55,245 nucleotides of DNA, from contig JAPPMA010000044.1 of NCBI GenBank assembly GCA_028819295.1, positions 1 through 55,245 of the forward strand, given 5' to 3'. This stretch comes from a bacterium (GTDB lineage Bacteria; Actinomycetota; Acidimicrobiia; Acidimicrobiales; Bin134). This document shows, piece after piece, positions 35,317-43,160 of this stretch. The notes beneath the pieces are model-generated. The model worked only from the letters and a program-made list of their open reading frames with translations. It did not search any database and had not been told where the DNA came from. Both the position numbers and the translations under genes were made by a program. Within the stretch, counting starts at the first letter, position 1; every line of letters starts with the position of its first letter.

Positions 35317-35556
35317 GGGCAGAGCCCGGTCGGGGTTGAAACCGGCGGCGTCGTCACCGAACACTGTCTGGTCCCGGTTCACCGACAGCAGATCCAGCGT
35401 GATCCGGTCGCCCTTGGCGATATGCACCCCGCTGGACAGGTCGATGTCGGCCAGCGCCCAGCGCATCCCGGTGGGGCTGGAGGGCTGGAGCCGGATGGTC
35501 TCGTGGGTGCACTTCTGCACAAAGAGCCGGTCTTCGCGCACCCGGTCACGGTGATT
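35317..35556 (-). pseudogene. Cytochrome P450 fragment
   Basis: About 80 codons (start of homology near HRDRV, 35553). It aligns with residues about 239-315 of the intact P450 at 46399: CTHETIRLQPSSP against CVHESMRLHPASP (E-x-x-R helix), and SVNRDQTVFGDDAAGFNP against SANRDTEVFGADADSFNP. The N-terminal two thirds and the haem-binding cysteine loop are absent, so it cannot be functional. Confidence 0.75.
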
Positions 35557-35655
35557 TCTGCCATCTCCGGTATTTTGCCATAGCGAAATGTCTGTTAGTC
35601 TCCCGAACTTGTGTACGTCCGATCAGTGCACATCCAACGATCTGGAGGGGTATCC

Positions 35656-37029
35656 ATGTCCAAGCTCTTGAAAGTTCTGGCGCTGCTGTTCGCAGTGGCC
35701 CTGGTTGCTGCCGCATGCGGCAACGACGATGACGAGGGGGGGGATGCAGCCCCGGCGCCGGTGGCCACTGAAGCACCCGCTCCAGCGGCCGATGACATGC
35801 CGGAAGAGGACATGGCCGATGACATGCCGGAAGAGGACATGGCCGATGACATGCCAGAGGAGGACATGGCCACGGGCTGCGGTTACGCCACCGAGGGCGA
35901 CATGCGAGGCATCGACAAGGAGAACGGGGTTGTCACCATTGGCTCCTCCCAGCCGTTTACTGGTCGGGCCGCCGTTGCCGGTGAGGGCCTGATTGCTGGC
36001 ATCATCATCGCGGTCGAAGAGGTCAACGCCAATGGCGGCATCGACGGTTGCACCTTTGAGCTGGTTTGGGAAGACGACCGTTTTGAGATCGAGCAGATGG
36101 TCACCAACGTCCGCAAGATGATCGAGCAGGACAACGTTTGGGCGTTCGTGGGCACCGCGGGCTCGCAGGCCATCCCTTCCACCTATCCCGACATCGAGGC
36201 CGCTGGCACCCCGCTGTGGGGTCCGGTGTCACCGGCTGATCAGGACATCCAAGAGGTGTACCTGACCAACCCGACCCGTACCGAGCAGGGTCGCATCTGC
36301 ATTGACCACTTTGCTGAGCAAGGAGCCACAAAGGTGGCGGCCATCGGCCAGGACAACGAACTGGGCGAGGAGGCGTTCAACGCCATCGATATGCAGGCTC
36401 CGGTTCACGGCATGGAGATCGTGGCCAAGGAAGAGGTCGAGGTGCTCTCCGATGCAGTGGCGCCTGCTGTCTTGTCAGTTATCGACTCAGGTGCCGATGC
36501 AGTGCTCACCGCGCTCGACGGAACCCAGAACGGTCTGGTGCTCGACCAGTTCCACGAGGCAGGCTTCGATCCATTGGTTTGCTCCGACCAGGGTTCGGCT
36601 GGGGCCGGTGGCCAGACCACGGTTGGTCTCGCCGTTCCAGAGGCGGCTGACGGCTATCTGGGTGCCCTTCAGGGTGCTCTACCCGATTCCGACATGGATT
36701 TCGTGCAGCACTGGCTGGGAATGTGGGAAGCCTACGACGGTCCCGGCGCGGAGAGCCTGGCTCCCAACTTCAGCCTTCAGACCTACTCGATCTCCAGGGC
36801 GTTCTTCGAGCTGTTCGACCGGCTGGAAGGCGACTACTCCTACGAGAACTTCCACGCGACTGCCGAGGCAATGGCGGACGATCCCATCTTGATTCCGGCC
36901 ATGCCGGTGTTGGCCTGTGGGCCGCTTCCCGGCGGCCACGGCTGCGCCTCTGGCGCCGGTATTGCCGAGTACGACGCCGAGACCATGACTTGGGCTCAGG
37001 TTCGGGAGTTCCTCCCCCCGGTGGGCTAA
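35656..37029 (+). CDS. ABC transporter substrate-binding lipoprotein (branched-chain amino acid/amide type)
   Basis: 457 aa. Signal peptide with lipobox LVAAAC and lipidated C21, then a 60-residue acidic linker with three DDMPEEDMA repeats, then a type I periplasmic-binding fold (IGSSQPFTGRAAVAGEG; GGIDGCTFELVWEDD). The segment IPSTYPDIEAAGTPLWGPVS is typical of LivJ-like receptors. ATG 35656 is set by GGAGGGG five bases upstream; an in-frame start at 35611 would precede it. It begins a five-gene import operon. The ligand could be an amino acid, amide or aromatic acid, and the catabolic surroundings favour the latter (inference). Confidence 0.92.
   Translation: MSKLLKVLALLFAVALVAAACGNDDDEGGDAAPAPVATEAPAPAADDMPEEDMADDMPEEDMADDMPEEDMATGCGYATEGDMRGIDKENGVVTIGSSQPFTGRAAVAGEGLIAGIIIAVEEVNANGGIDGCTFELVWEDDRFEIEQMVTNVRKMIEQDNVWAFVGTAGSQAIPSTYPDIEAAGTPLWGPVSPADQDIQEVYLTNPTRTEQGRICIDHFAEQGATKVAAIGQDNELGEEAFNAIDMQAPVHGMEIVAKEEVEVLSDAVAPAVLSVIDSGADAVLTALDGTQNGLVLDQFHEAGFDPLVCSDQGSAGAGGQTTVGLAVPEAADGYLGALQGALPDSDMDFVQHWLGMWEAYDGPGAESLAPNFSLQTYSISRAFFELFDRLEGDYSYENFHATAEAMADDPILIPAMPVLACGPLPGGHGCASGAGIAEYDAETMTWAQVREFLPPVG
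35791..35871 (+). repeat. Three 27-bp tandem repeats in the lipoprotein linker
   Basis: Units at 35791-35817, 35818-35844 and 35845-35871 each encode DDMPEEDMA. Units 1 and 2 are identical; unit 3 differs by a synonymous change. Slippage there would change tether length without a frameshift. Confidence 0.9.
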
Positions 37030-37036
37030 TTCGCTA

Positions 37037-37074
37037 GTTGGTCCGGGATCAGCAATGGCTGGTCCCGGACCGAC
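37037..37074 (+). terminator. Strong intercistronic stem-loop between the binding protein and permease genes
   Basis: 37037-37053 pairs with 37058-37074 (17 bp, two G-U wobbles, loop of four; core GGTCCGGGA / TCCCGGACC). No run of T follows, so it is more likely a 3'-end stabiliser or partial attenuator that raises binding-protein over permease expression than a full terminator. The permease ribosome-binding site begins 9 bases later. Confidence 0.75.
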
Positions 37075-37094
37075 CACTTCTAGGAGCACAGCAG

Positions 37095-38192
37095 GTGGAT
37101 CAACTCCTCCAGCAGATTGTGGCCGGACTGGAGTCTGGGTCGAGCTATAGCCTGATCGGCCTGGCCATCGTGGTCATCATGAAGTCCACCGATGTGCCCA
37201 ACTTCGCCATGGCCGAGATGGGGCTGGTAGCCGCCTTCATGGCCTGGTTCTTGTCCGGAGATCCTGCACTGGGTGGAGTCGGGTGGCCGTTCTGGCTGGC
37301 CATAGTCTTGGCGTTGGCCTTTGCCGCGGTGTTCGGAGCCATCACCCAGTTCTTGCTGGTCCGCCCCCTGACGGGATTGTCCAACCAGCCACTGGCGGTT
37401 TGTGCCTCCGTTGGATTGGGGTACGCCAGTGTGTTCTTCCTCAACAAAGAGGGCTTGCCCACCTTCTTCGACTGGTTTCCGGTCACCGATGATGGGTTCC
37501 CGTTGTGGGTTGCAACCATCATGGCCGTTGTCACCGTGGCGCTCACTTATTTGATGATTCGCTACTGGGTGAAACCGCTGTCGAAGGTGGATCACTTCCC
37601 GCTGTTGTTGCTGACCATTGGATTGAATTTCGCGCTGGGTTCCGTAATCGAAAACCTCTGGGGATCCACCCCCAAGCGATTCGACGCTCCCTGGTCGGGT
37701 GAGACCTTCGATCTGGGGAATACCCGCATTGGATGGGATCAAGTCGTCACCATCGCGGTGGGAATCGCCATTGCCATCGCGATGGCATTGTTCTTCTGGT
37801 CCAAGTGGGGGGTCCGGATGAGGGCCATCGCCGAGGACGGCCACACCGCTCGGCTGCTGGGCATCAACGCCGGACGGGTCTCGCTCATTGCCTGGGCCAT
37901 CGGAACGTTTGTCGCTGGTGCGGCCATGATCCTAAACACCAGTTCTACGGTGTTGGAGTTGGGCAGCGCCGAGGGGCTCATCCTCAAGGGGTTTATCGCC
38001 GCCGTCCTCGGCGGGTTCACGTCGCTCGGCGGTACATTTGCCGGTGGCCTGCTCATTGGTGTGGGCGAGGCTCTGGCCGGAGGACAGATCAGCACCAGCT
38101 TGCAGCCCACCATCGCCCTGCTGGTGGTGGTAGTGGTGCTCTTGGTGGCTCCGGGCGGATTCAGCCGCACCGCTCGGACCCGCGAGGTGTAG
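37095..38192 (+). CDS. Branched-chain-amino-acid-type ABC permease, LivH family
   Basis: 365 aa, eight or more hydrophobic helices. The N-terminal LLQQIVAGLESGSSYSLIGL and MRAIAEDGHTARLLGINAGR (the EAA-like cytoplasmic loop that contacts the ATPase) are hallmarks. It has an unusually long periplasmic/cytoplasmic insertion around residues 115-200. GTG 37095 with TAGGAGCA upstream is preferred over 37038, which falls inside the hairpin. It pairs with the LivM-like gene three bases downstream. Confidence 0.92.
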   Translation: MDQLLQQIVAGLESGSSYSLIGLAIVVIMKSTDVPNFAMAEMGLVAAFMAWFLSGDPALGGVGWPFWLAIVLALAFAAVFGAITQFLLVRPLTGLSNQPLAVCASVGLGYASVFFLNKEGLPTFFDWFPVTDDGFPLWVATIMAVVTVALTYLMIRYWVKPLSKVDHFPLLLLTIGLNFALGSVIENLWGSTPKRFDAPWSGETFDLGNTRIGWDQVVTIAVGIAIAIAMALFFWSKWGVRMRAIAEDGHTARLLGINAGRVSLIAWAIGTFVAGAAMILNTSSTVLELGSAEGLILKGFIAAVLGGFTSLGGTFAGGLLIGVGEALAGGQISTSLQPTIALLVVVVVLLVAPGGFSRTARTREV

Positions 38193-38195
38193 CCG

Positions 38196-39293
38196 ATGTC
38201 TGACCAAGCCTTGCCGTCGCTGTATCCGCAGAAGAGTTCCCTGAGAAAGGCGGTGCCCGAATGGGCCTCCACCTTCGCCGTGTTCCTCTTCTTGGCCTTC
38301 TTGCCCTGGATGCACATCTTCGGCTGGACCGATATTTTCGACAGCAGCAACAACTTCGGTCGTGGCAACCTCGCGTTCGTCTTTGCGTTCGCAATCGCCG
38401 GGGTGGGGTTCAATCTGCTGGTGGGGTATTCGGGCACGTTGGGCCTTGCCATAGCCGGCCTCTTCGCTCTGGGGGCCTATGGCACTGCGGTGCTGTCGGC
38501 TCCCAGCGATGCCCGGGAAGCACTGGCCGGATACGACTGGCCGTTTTTCATAGCCCTGCCAGTCATATGCATTGCCGCGGCCATTATCGGCTTCCTGGTG
38601 GGCTTTCCTGCCGCCCGACTGAAGGGCTTCTTCTTGGCCATCGCCACATTGGCCTTAGGCGAACTGATCGTCACCATCATTCGGCTTGACGAAAAGGTGT
38701 GGGACGGCCTCAAGACCAATGGAGGCACCGGCAAGCAGGTTCCGCAGTTCCGTGTACCGGGGCTCGACCGCATCCTCAGCGTCTACATGCTGGCTTTGGG
38801 CGCATTGTTCATAACGATGGTCGCGTATGTCGTACTCACCAACCGCAGGCTGGGACGCACACTGAAAGCAGTCCGAGACATCGACATCGCCACCGGCCCG
38901 CTGGGGATCTCTTCCACCTACTACAAGCTGCTGGCCTTTGGGATCTCTGCCTTTGCTGCTGCGCTGGCCGGCGCCATGTGGGCCCAGAACAGCTCATTTG
39001 CCAATCCCTCCGCGTTTAGGACCCGCCTGCTGGTCTTCTTGCTGGTGGTGCTGATCGTCGGCGGTGTGAGCCGCAAGTGGGGCCCGCTCATCGGAGCGGT
39101 GTTCTTCGTGTTCTTGCGTCAGAAGCTCCAGGACACCCAGAAGCTGTTGTTCTTGATCTTGGGTATCACCCTCATCCTTGCCGTGCTGATTCTGCCTTTC
39201 GGGATAGCTGCCCTTCCAAAGCAACTCCGCGATAGCCGATGGGTGAAAGACCTCCAGCGAAGGCTGGAGACGTTGACGGACTTCTCGCTATGA
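38196..39293 (+). CDS. Branched-chain-amino-acid-type ABC permease, LivM family
   Basis: 365 aa. About ten hydrophobic segments. LLVGYSGTLGLAIAGLFALGAY and GFPAARLKGFFLAIATLALGE are characteristic LivM strings, and the coupling loop is LGRTLKAVRDIDIATGPLGI. Full length. It overlaps the ATPase gene downstream by four bases (ATGA at 39290-39293). Confidence 0.92.
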   Translation: MSDQALPSLYPQKSSLRKAVPEWASTFAVFLFLAFLPWMHIFGWTDIFDSSNNFGRGNLAFVFAFAIAGVGFNLLVGYSGTLGLAIAGLFALGAYGTAVLSAPSDAREALAGYDWPFFIALPVICIAAAIIGFLVGFPAARLKGFFLAIATLALGELIVTIIRLDEKVWDGLKTNGGTGKQVPQFRVPGLDRILSVYMLALGALFITMVAYVVLTNRRLGRTLKAVRDIDIATGPLGISSTYYKLLAFGISAFAAALAGAMWAQNSSFANPSAFRTRLLVFLLVVLIVGGVSRKWGPLIGAVFFVFLRQKLQDTQKLLFLILGITLILAVLILPFGIAALPKQLRDSRWVKDLQRRLETLTDFSL

Positions 39294-40237
39294 GCGTCGT
39301 CGAAACTGCTCCGTCGGGTGCCAGCCCCGCCGATGCCGTTGCTTCGCTCGCCGTCGAAGACCTTCATGTGGCCTTTGGCGGAAACCGAGTGCTGATAGGG
39401 GTTGACCTCAACTTCACCCCCGGTTTCAACGGGCTCATCGGACCCAATGGGGCGGGTAAGACCACCGTCTTCAACGTGATCTCCGGCTATGTTCGCAGCA
39501 CTCAGGGTGGCGTTCGGCTGCACGGCGAGGATCTGCTGCATATGTCCCGCACCCAGCGGGTGAAGTCGGGCATTGGGCGCACTTTCCAGGCTCCGAGGCT
39601 GATTCTCGACGCCACCGTGATGGAGAACACCCTGTTGGGGCGACACCATTTGTTCCGATGGGGGCACTTCGCCGAGCTGTTGCTATTGCCTCAGCAACGA
39701 CGGGAGGAGACCGAGGCCCGGCAGATCTGCATGGAAATGCTTGATCGCTTCGGTTTGGCCGAAGCGGCCCATGAGGAGGCCGGCGCCCTGTCACTGGGTT
39801 CGCAGAAGTTGGTGGAGGTGGCTCGCGCCTTGGTGGCCAATCCAACTGTTGTGCTGCTCGATGAGCCCGCCGCCGGGTTGGGCGCCGACGATGTGACCGT
39901 GCTGCTGCGGGGATTGCGGGAGATCCAAGCCGAGCGCAACCTGTGTGTGATCATCATCGAGCACGACCTGCAACTGGTGACCAGCCTGTGCCCCAAGATC
40001 AGCGTGCTGCACTTTGGCGAGATCATCTCCGAGGGCAGCCCCGAGCACGTCACCTCCGACCCTGCGGTTATCGAGGCCTATTTGGGCCACGGTTTCGAGG
40101 CCGAAGGAGGCGGCGAGATACACGAGGTGGAGGGGCCGCTGTCGGAGCACCACCACATCGACCACGTGGAAGAAGAGGGCACCCTGGAAGAAGTGTGGAT
40201 CGACGACGACGGCACTGAGCAGGAAGAGCCGTCCTGA
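39290..40237 (+). CDS. Branched-chain-amino-acid-type ABC ATPase, LivG family
   Basis: 315 aa. Walker A GPNGAGKTT, Walker B VVLLDEPAAGL and the switch His in IIIEHDLQLV are intact. The ABC signature is LSLGSQKLVE rather than LSxGQQ. A C-terminal tail of about 45 residues is very acidic and His-rich (EHHHIDHVEEEG), beyond the normal LivG end. The start at 39290 overlaps the livM stop; a longer frame from 39239 is not credible. Confidence 0.93.
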   Translation: MSVVETAPSGASPADAVASLAVEDLHVAFGGNRVLIGVDLNFTPGFNGLIGPNGAGKTTVFNVISGYVRSTQGGVRLHGEDLLHMSRTQRVKSGIGRTFQAPRLILDATVMENTLLGRHHLFRWGHFAELLLLPQQRREETEARQICMEMLDRFGLAEAAHEEAGALSLGSQKLVEVARALVANPTVVLLDEPAAGLGADDVTVLLRGLREIQAERNLCVIIIEHDLQLVTSLCPKISVLHFGEIISEGSPEHVTSDPAVIEAYLGHGFEAEGGGEIHEVEGPLSEHHHIDHVEEEGTLEEVWIDDDGTEQEEPS

Positions 40238-40947
40238 TGCTGCTCGAGATCAACGACCTGGTTTCGGGCTACGGCCGCTTGGAGGTGCTGCACGGAGTCT
40301 CGCTTTCGGTGGAAGAAGGCGAGATCGTGTCGGTGCTGGGGGCCAACGGTGCGGGCAAGACCACCCTGCTGCGGGCCATCTCCGGAGTGCTGGACACTTG
40401 GTCGGGATCGGTGGTGCTCGACGGGGAGAACCTGGGCAGCCTGGCCATCGAGCGCCGGGCCATGCGTGGGCTCGGCCACCTGCCCGAGGGGCGGGGGATC
40501 TTTCAGAACCTGTCGGTGAAGGAGAACCTGGAACTGGGCTTGGGCCTGCGATCCGACGGTGCAGCCGCCATCCGCCGGGATCGTGATCGCCTGTTTGACC
40601 TGCTGCCCGCGCTGGCCGAGAAGATTGGCGAGCAGGCGTCCTCGTTGTCGGGAGGCCAGCAGCAGATGCTGGCGCTGGCCCGGGCCATGATCACCCGGCC
40701 CAAGCTGCTGATGATCGACGAGTTGTCCTTCGGCCTAGCCCCCAACCTGGTGGACCAGTTGTTCGAGCTGGTGGTGGATCTGCGGGATGAAGGCGGCACC
40801 ACCTTCCTGCTGGTGGAGCAGAACGCAGGGGTGTTGGAGGTATCCGACCGCACCTACGTGCTGCGCACCGGCAACAACGACATCAGCGGGCCCTCGGCCG
40901 AGCTGCGGGCCTCCCACGACCTGGTCCGCTCGTATTTGGGCCACTGA
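40237..40947 (+). CDS. Branched-chain-amino-acid-type ABC ATPase, LivF family
   Basis: 236 aa. Walker A GANGAGKTT, LivF-typical GLGHLPEGRGIFQNLSVKEN, signature LSGGQQQMLALARAM, Walker B LLMIDELSFGLAP (Glu then Leu in place of the usual Pro) and LLVEQNAGVLEV. Its first base is the last base of the LivG stop (TGATG). It completes the importer. Confidence 0.94.
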   Translation: MLLEINDLVSGYGRLEVLHGVSLSVEEGEIVSVLGANGAGKTTLLRAISGVLDTWSGSVVLDGENLGSLAIERRAMRGLGHLPEGRGIFQNLSVKENLELGLGLRSDGAAAIRRDRDRLFDLLPALAEKIGEQASSLSGGQQQMLALARAMITRPKLLMIDELSFGLAPNLVDQLFELVVDLRDEGGTTFLLVEQNAGVLEVSDRTYVLRTGNNDISGPSAELRASHDLVRSYLGH

Positions 40948-40952
40948 CGCTG

Positions 40953-41456
40953 ATGCCGGGCCGCGCGCTGGTTCCGCTCGACGACTTCTACCACTTCGGC
41001 ATCGTGGTCACCGACCTCGACGCGGCCATGGCCGAGTGGAGCACCATCCACGGCTTCGAGTGGGCTCCGGTCCAGAACCGGGAGTTCATGGTTCGCCAGC
41101 CCAACGGGGTGGTGCTGGCCGACTTCCAGTTCACCTATTCCATTGCCGGGCCACCCCACATCGAGTTCATCAAGGCCGCCCCCGGAACCGTGTGGGATCC
41201 GTCCACCGCGGGCGGCGTCCACCACCTGGGCTACTGGAGCCACGACCTGATCGCCGACGCCCAGCGGTTGGCCGATGCCGGCTATGAGCCCCAGGCCACC
41301 TACGACGCAGCCGATGGCCACCCGCTGGGCTTCACCTACCATTGGCTTCCCACCACCGGCCTTCGGGTTGAGCTGGTGGACGCGGCCCGCCGCCAGGACT
41401 TCCTCGATTGGCTGGCTGGGGCCGACTTCCCGGCCGCCACCGACCGCGGAAGTTGA
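40953..41456 (+). CDS. VOC/glyoxalase-fold protein
   Basis: 167 aa. DDFYHFGIVVTDLDAAMAEW and GGVHHLGYWSHDLIAD form the two beta-alpha-beta-beta-beta modules, each with a His at the metal position; PPHIEFIKAAPG and LRVELVD supply the glutamates. Together this suggests a divalent-metal enzyme (lyase, isomerase or dioxygenase). It starts five bases after the ABC operon, so it may share its transcript and act on the imported compound (inference). Confidence 0.88.
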   Translation: MPGRALVPLDDFYHFGIVVTDLDAAMAEWSTIHGFEWAPVQNREFMVRQPNGVVLADFQFTYSIAGPPHIEFIKAAPGTVWDPSTAGGVHHLGYWSHDLIADAQRLADAGYEPQATYDAADGHPLGFTYHWLPTTGLRVELVDAARRQDFLDWLAGADFPAATDRGS

Positions 41457-41480
41457 AAGTCTGTCTACTGCCACTAGACT
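41453..41480 (+). promoter_or_regulatory. Candidate promoter of the HicAB-like pair
   Basis: TTGAAA (41453-41458), a 16-bp spacer and TAGACT (41475-41480), overlapping the VOC stop codon. An imperfect inverted repeat AGTCT...AGACT (41459-41480) brackets the spacer and could be an antitoxin operator. Visual match only. Confidence 0.4.
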
Positions 41481-41533
41481 AAGTTTGGTGCCAAGCTTCC
41501 CCGCTCAAATTCGAAGTGCCGCGAGGAAGCGGG

Positions 41534-41761
41534 ATGCCCAAACGAAAAGAACTGGTGGCACAGATCAAGCAACTTGCCAGCCTTCATGGAGCCATCGCCC
41601 GACCGGTGTGCCAAGGCCGACATGAGATCTGGGAGTGCGAAGGACTCAGGTTTCCGGTTCCGAGGCACCGTGAGATTGCTGAAGGCACTGCCCGGGCAAT
41701 CATGAAGAGACTGACTGAGCACTTGGTGACACGATTGGGAGAGGAGAAGAGCAATGACTAG
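41534..41761 (+). CDS. HicA-like toxin
   Basis: 75 aa. KRKELVAQIKQLASLHGA and QGRHEIWECEGLRFPVPRH fit the HicA/YcfA fold, with the catalytic His in G-R-H. The ATG at 41534 follows CGAGGAAGCGG, a usable ribosome-binding site, and is preferred over GTG 41516. The downstream gene overlaps by eight bases, the usual toxin-antitoxin order for hicAB. Confidence 0.75.
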   Translation: MPKRKELVAQIKQLASLHGAIARPVCQGRHEIWECEGLRFPVPRHREIAEGTARAIMKRLTEHLVTRLGEEKSND

Positions 41762-42155
41762 CAAGGTCTATGAGGTTGTCGCGACTCGCTCACGTGATTG
41801 GTGGACCATTGAGGTCGTCTCTGGCCTTCCCAAAAGCGTTCTCGGGGTGAGCCAGGCCCGTCGCCTGAACAAGGTTCCCAAGATCGCACGTCGTCTGATT
41901 TCAGAGCTTCTTGACACAGATGTGGCTGACATTGAAGTGGAGGTCCGAGTTTCCATGCCCGACGAACTCGAATCGGCGGTCGACAAAGCTCGACGGGCCG
42001 CGTCGGCTGAGGCCGAAGCTCATACTGCCGCTGCAAAGGCCCGTCGGGATGCCGCAGCTGCGCTGTTGAACGCCAATATGACAATGCGGGAGGCAGGCCA
42101 AGTTCTCGGTGTCTCCCACCAACGGATCAAGCAGCTCGCTGACCAGGCGAAATGA
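41754..42155 (+). CDS. HicB-like antitoxin with C-terminal helix-turn-helix
   Basis: 133 aa. The N-terminal strand-rich part (YEVVATRSRDWWTIEVVSGLP) resembles a HicB partial RNase H fold. A long helix rich in Ala and Arg (residues about 75-105) leads to a C-terminal HTH, MTMREAGQVLGVSHQRIKQL, suited to operator binding. It overlaps the HicA-like gene by eight bases. Confidence 0.75.
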   Translation: MTSKVYEVVATRSRDWWTIEVVSGLPKSVLGVSQARRLNKVPKIARRLISELLDTDVADIEVEVRVSMPDELESAVDKARRAASAEAEAHTAAAKARRDAAAALLNANMTMREAGQVLGVSHQRIKQLADQAK

Positions 42156-42272
42156 GTGACACTGCCATAGCGGTACCAACAGAACAGAGGTCACCCTCGG
42201 TGCATCCAGCGACTTCATATACCTAATCGGAATTCGGCAAAACACGTCTCACTTGCCAGAAACGCGAGGCTG

Positions 42273-42353
42273 CTACCAGCGAATAATGGCCTCGGGATTG
42301 CCGGTGTGAACTGCGTCGAGGTGGTCTTTGACTGTGGTGAGCGGGTCACGCAT
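42273..42353 (-). pseudogene. 26-codon stub resembling the start of an NTF2-like gene
   Basis: ATG 42353 overlaps the SDR stop by eight bases, as a following operon gene would. The peptide begins MRDPLTTVKDHLDAVHTGN and looks like the first helix of a SnoaL/NTF2-like protein, then meets TAG at 42273. No continuation in any frame was seen beyond, so this is probably a truncated gene; a genuine small peptide cannot be excluded. Confidence 0.45.
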
Positions 42354-43107
42354 TGGTGATGCCGAGGCTGAGGCCCCCGTCCACTGTGAGCACCGAGCCC
42401 GTGGCCCATTCGGCGCCGATCAGGTACTCGAACGCCTCGGCAATCTCGGTAACGGTGCCGATGCGGCCCAGGGCGTGAGCCGGCCCCAGTCCCTCCAAGC
42501 GGGCTTTGGCCTCGCCGTCGCCCATCAGGCCGGCCCGCTGGTTCAATTCGGTGAACACCGCGCCCGGCCGCACGCAGCCCACCCGAACCCCCTGAGGGCC
42601 CAGCTCGGCGGCCAGCACCCCGGTGAGCGCCTCCAGCGCGCCCTTGGTGGCGGCGTAGGGGGCCACACCGGGGAAGGCCCGCTGGGTGTGAACCGACCCC
42701 ACGAACAGCACGCATCCCTGTCGCTCCCGCAGGTGGGGCAGCGCCGCGCCCACCAGCATCATTCCCGCCACCACGTTGGTGTGGAACACATCGAGAAGGG
42801 CCTGCTCGTTCAGTTCATCCACCGGGCCGCGGTACATGTTCCCCGCGTTGCTTATCAGGGCATCGAGACCGCCTCCGTGCTCCACCGCGGCCTCGATCAT
42901 CGCCGTGCGGTCGGCGTCCACCGTCACGTCCCCGGCCACGGCCCGACACCGATTCCCGAGACGAGCGGCTAGGCCCTCCACCCGGTCTGGGCGACGACCG
43001 GTGATTGTCACCTGCGCCCCCCGCTCGGCCAAGTGCTCGGCCGCCCCCGCGCCAATGCCCGAACCGCCCCCGGTGATCAAGATGGACATCTCGTCGATGG
43101 GCTTCAT
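42346..43107 (-). CDS. SDR-family oxidoreductase
   Basis: 253 aa. TGGGSGIG, an Arg-rich TGRRPDR at the NADP-binding position, SNAG in place of NNAG, S in VGSVHTQ and YAATK. VRPGAVFTELN follows. A complete, functional-looking enzyme. Its stop overlaps a truncated NTF2-like stub, so it was once the first gene of a pair. Region 42156-42272 beyond holds no feature I can support. Confidence 0.9.
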   Translation of the reverse strand: MKPIDEMSILITGGGSGIGAGAAEHLAERGAQVTITGRRPDRVEGLAARLGNRCRAVAGDVTVDADRTAMIEAAVEHGGGLDALISNAGNMYRGPVDELNEQALLDVFHTNVVAGMMLVGAALPHLRERQGCVLFVGSVHTQRAFPGVAPYAATKGALEALTGVLAAELGPQGVRVGCVRPGAVFTELNQRAGLMGDGEAKARLEGLGPAHALGRIGTVTEIAEAFEYLIGAEWATGSVLTVDGGLSLGITNA

Positions 43108-43160
43108 CGCACTGCAAACTTATCGTGCGCGGTTCTCCCGCATAGGGTTCGGAGAGTCTT

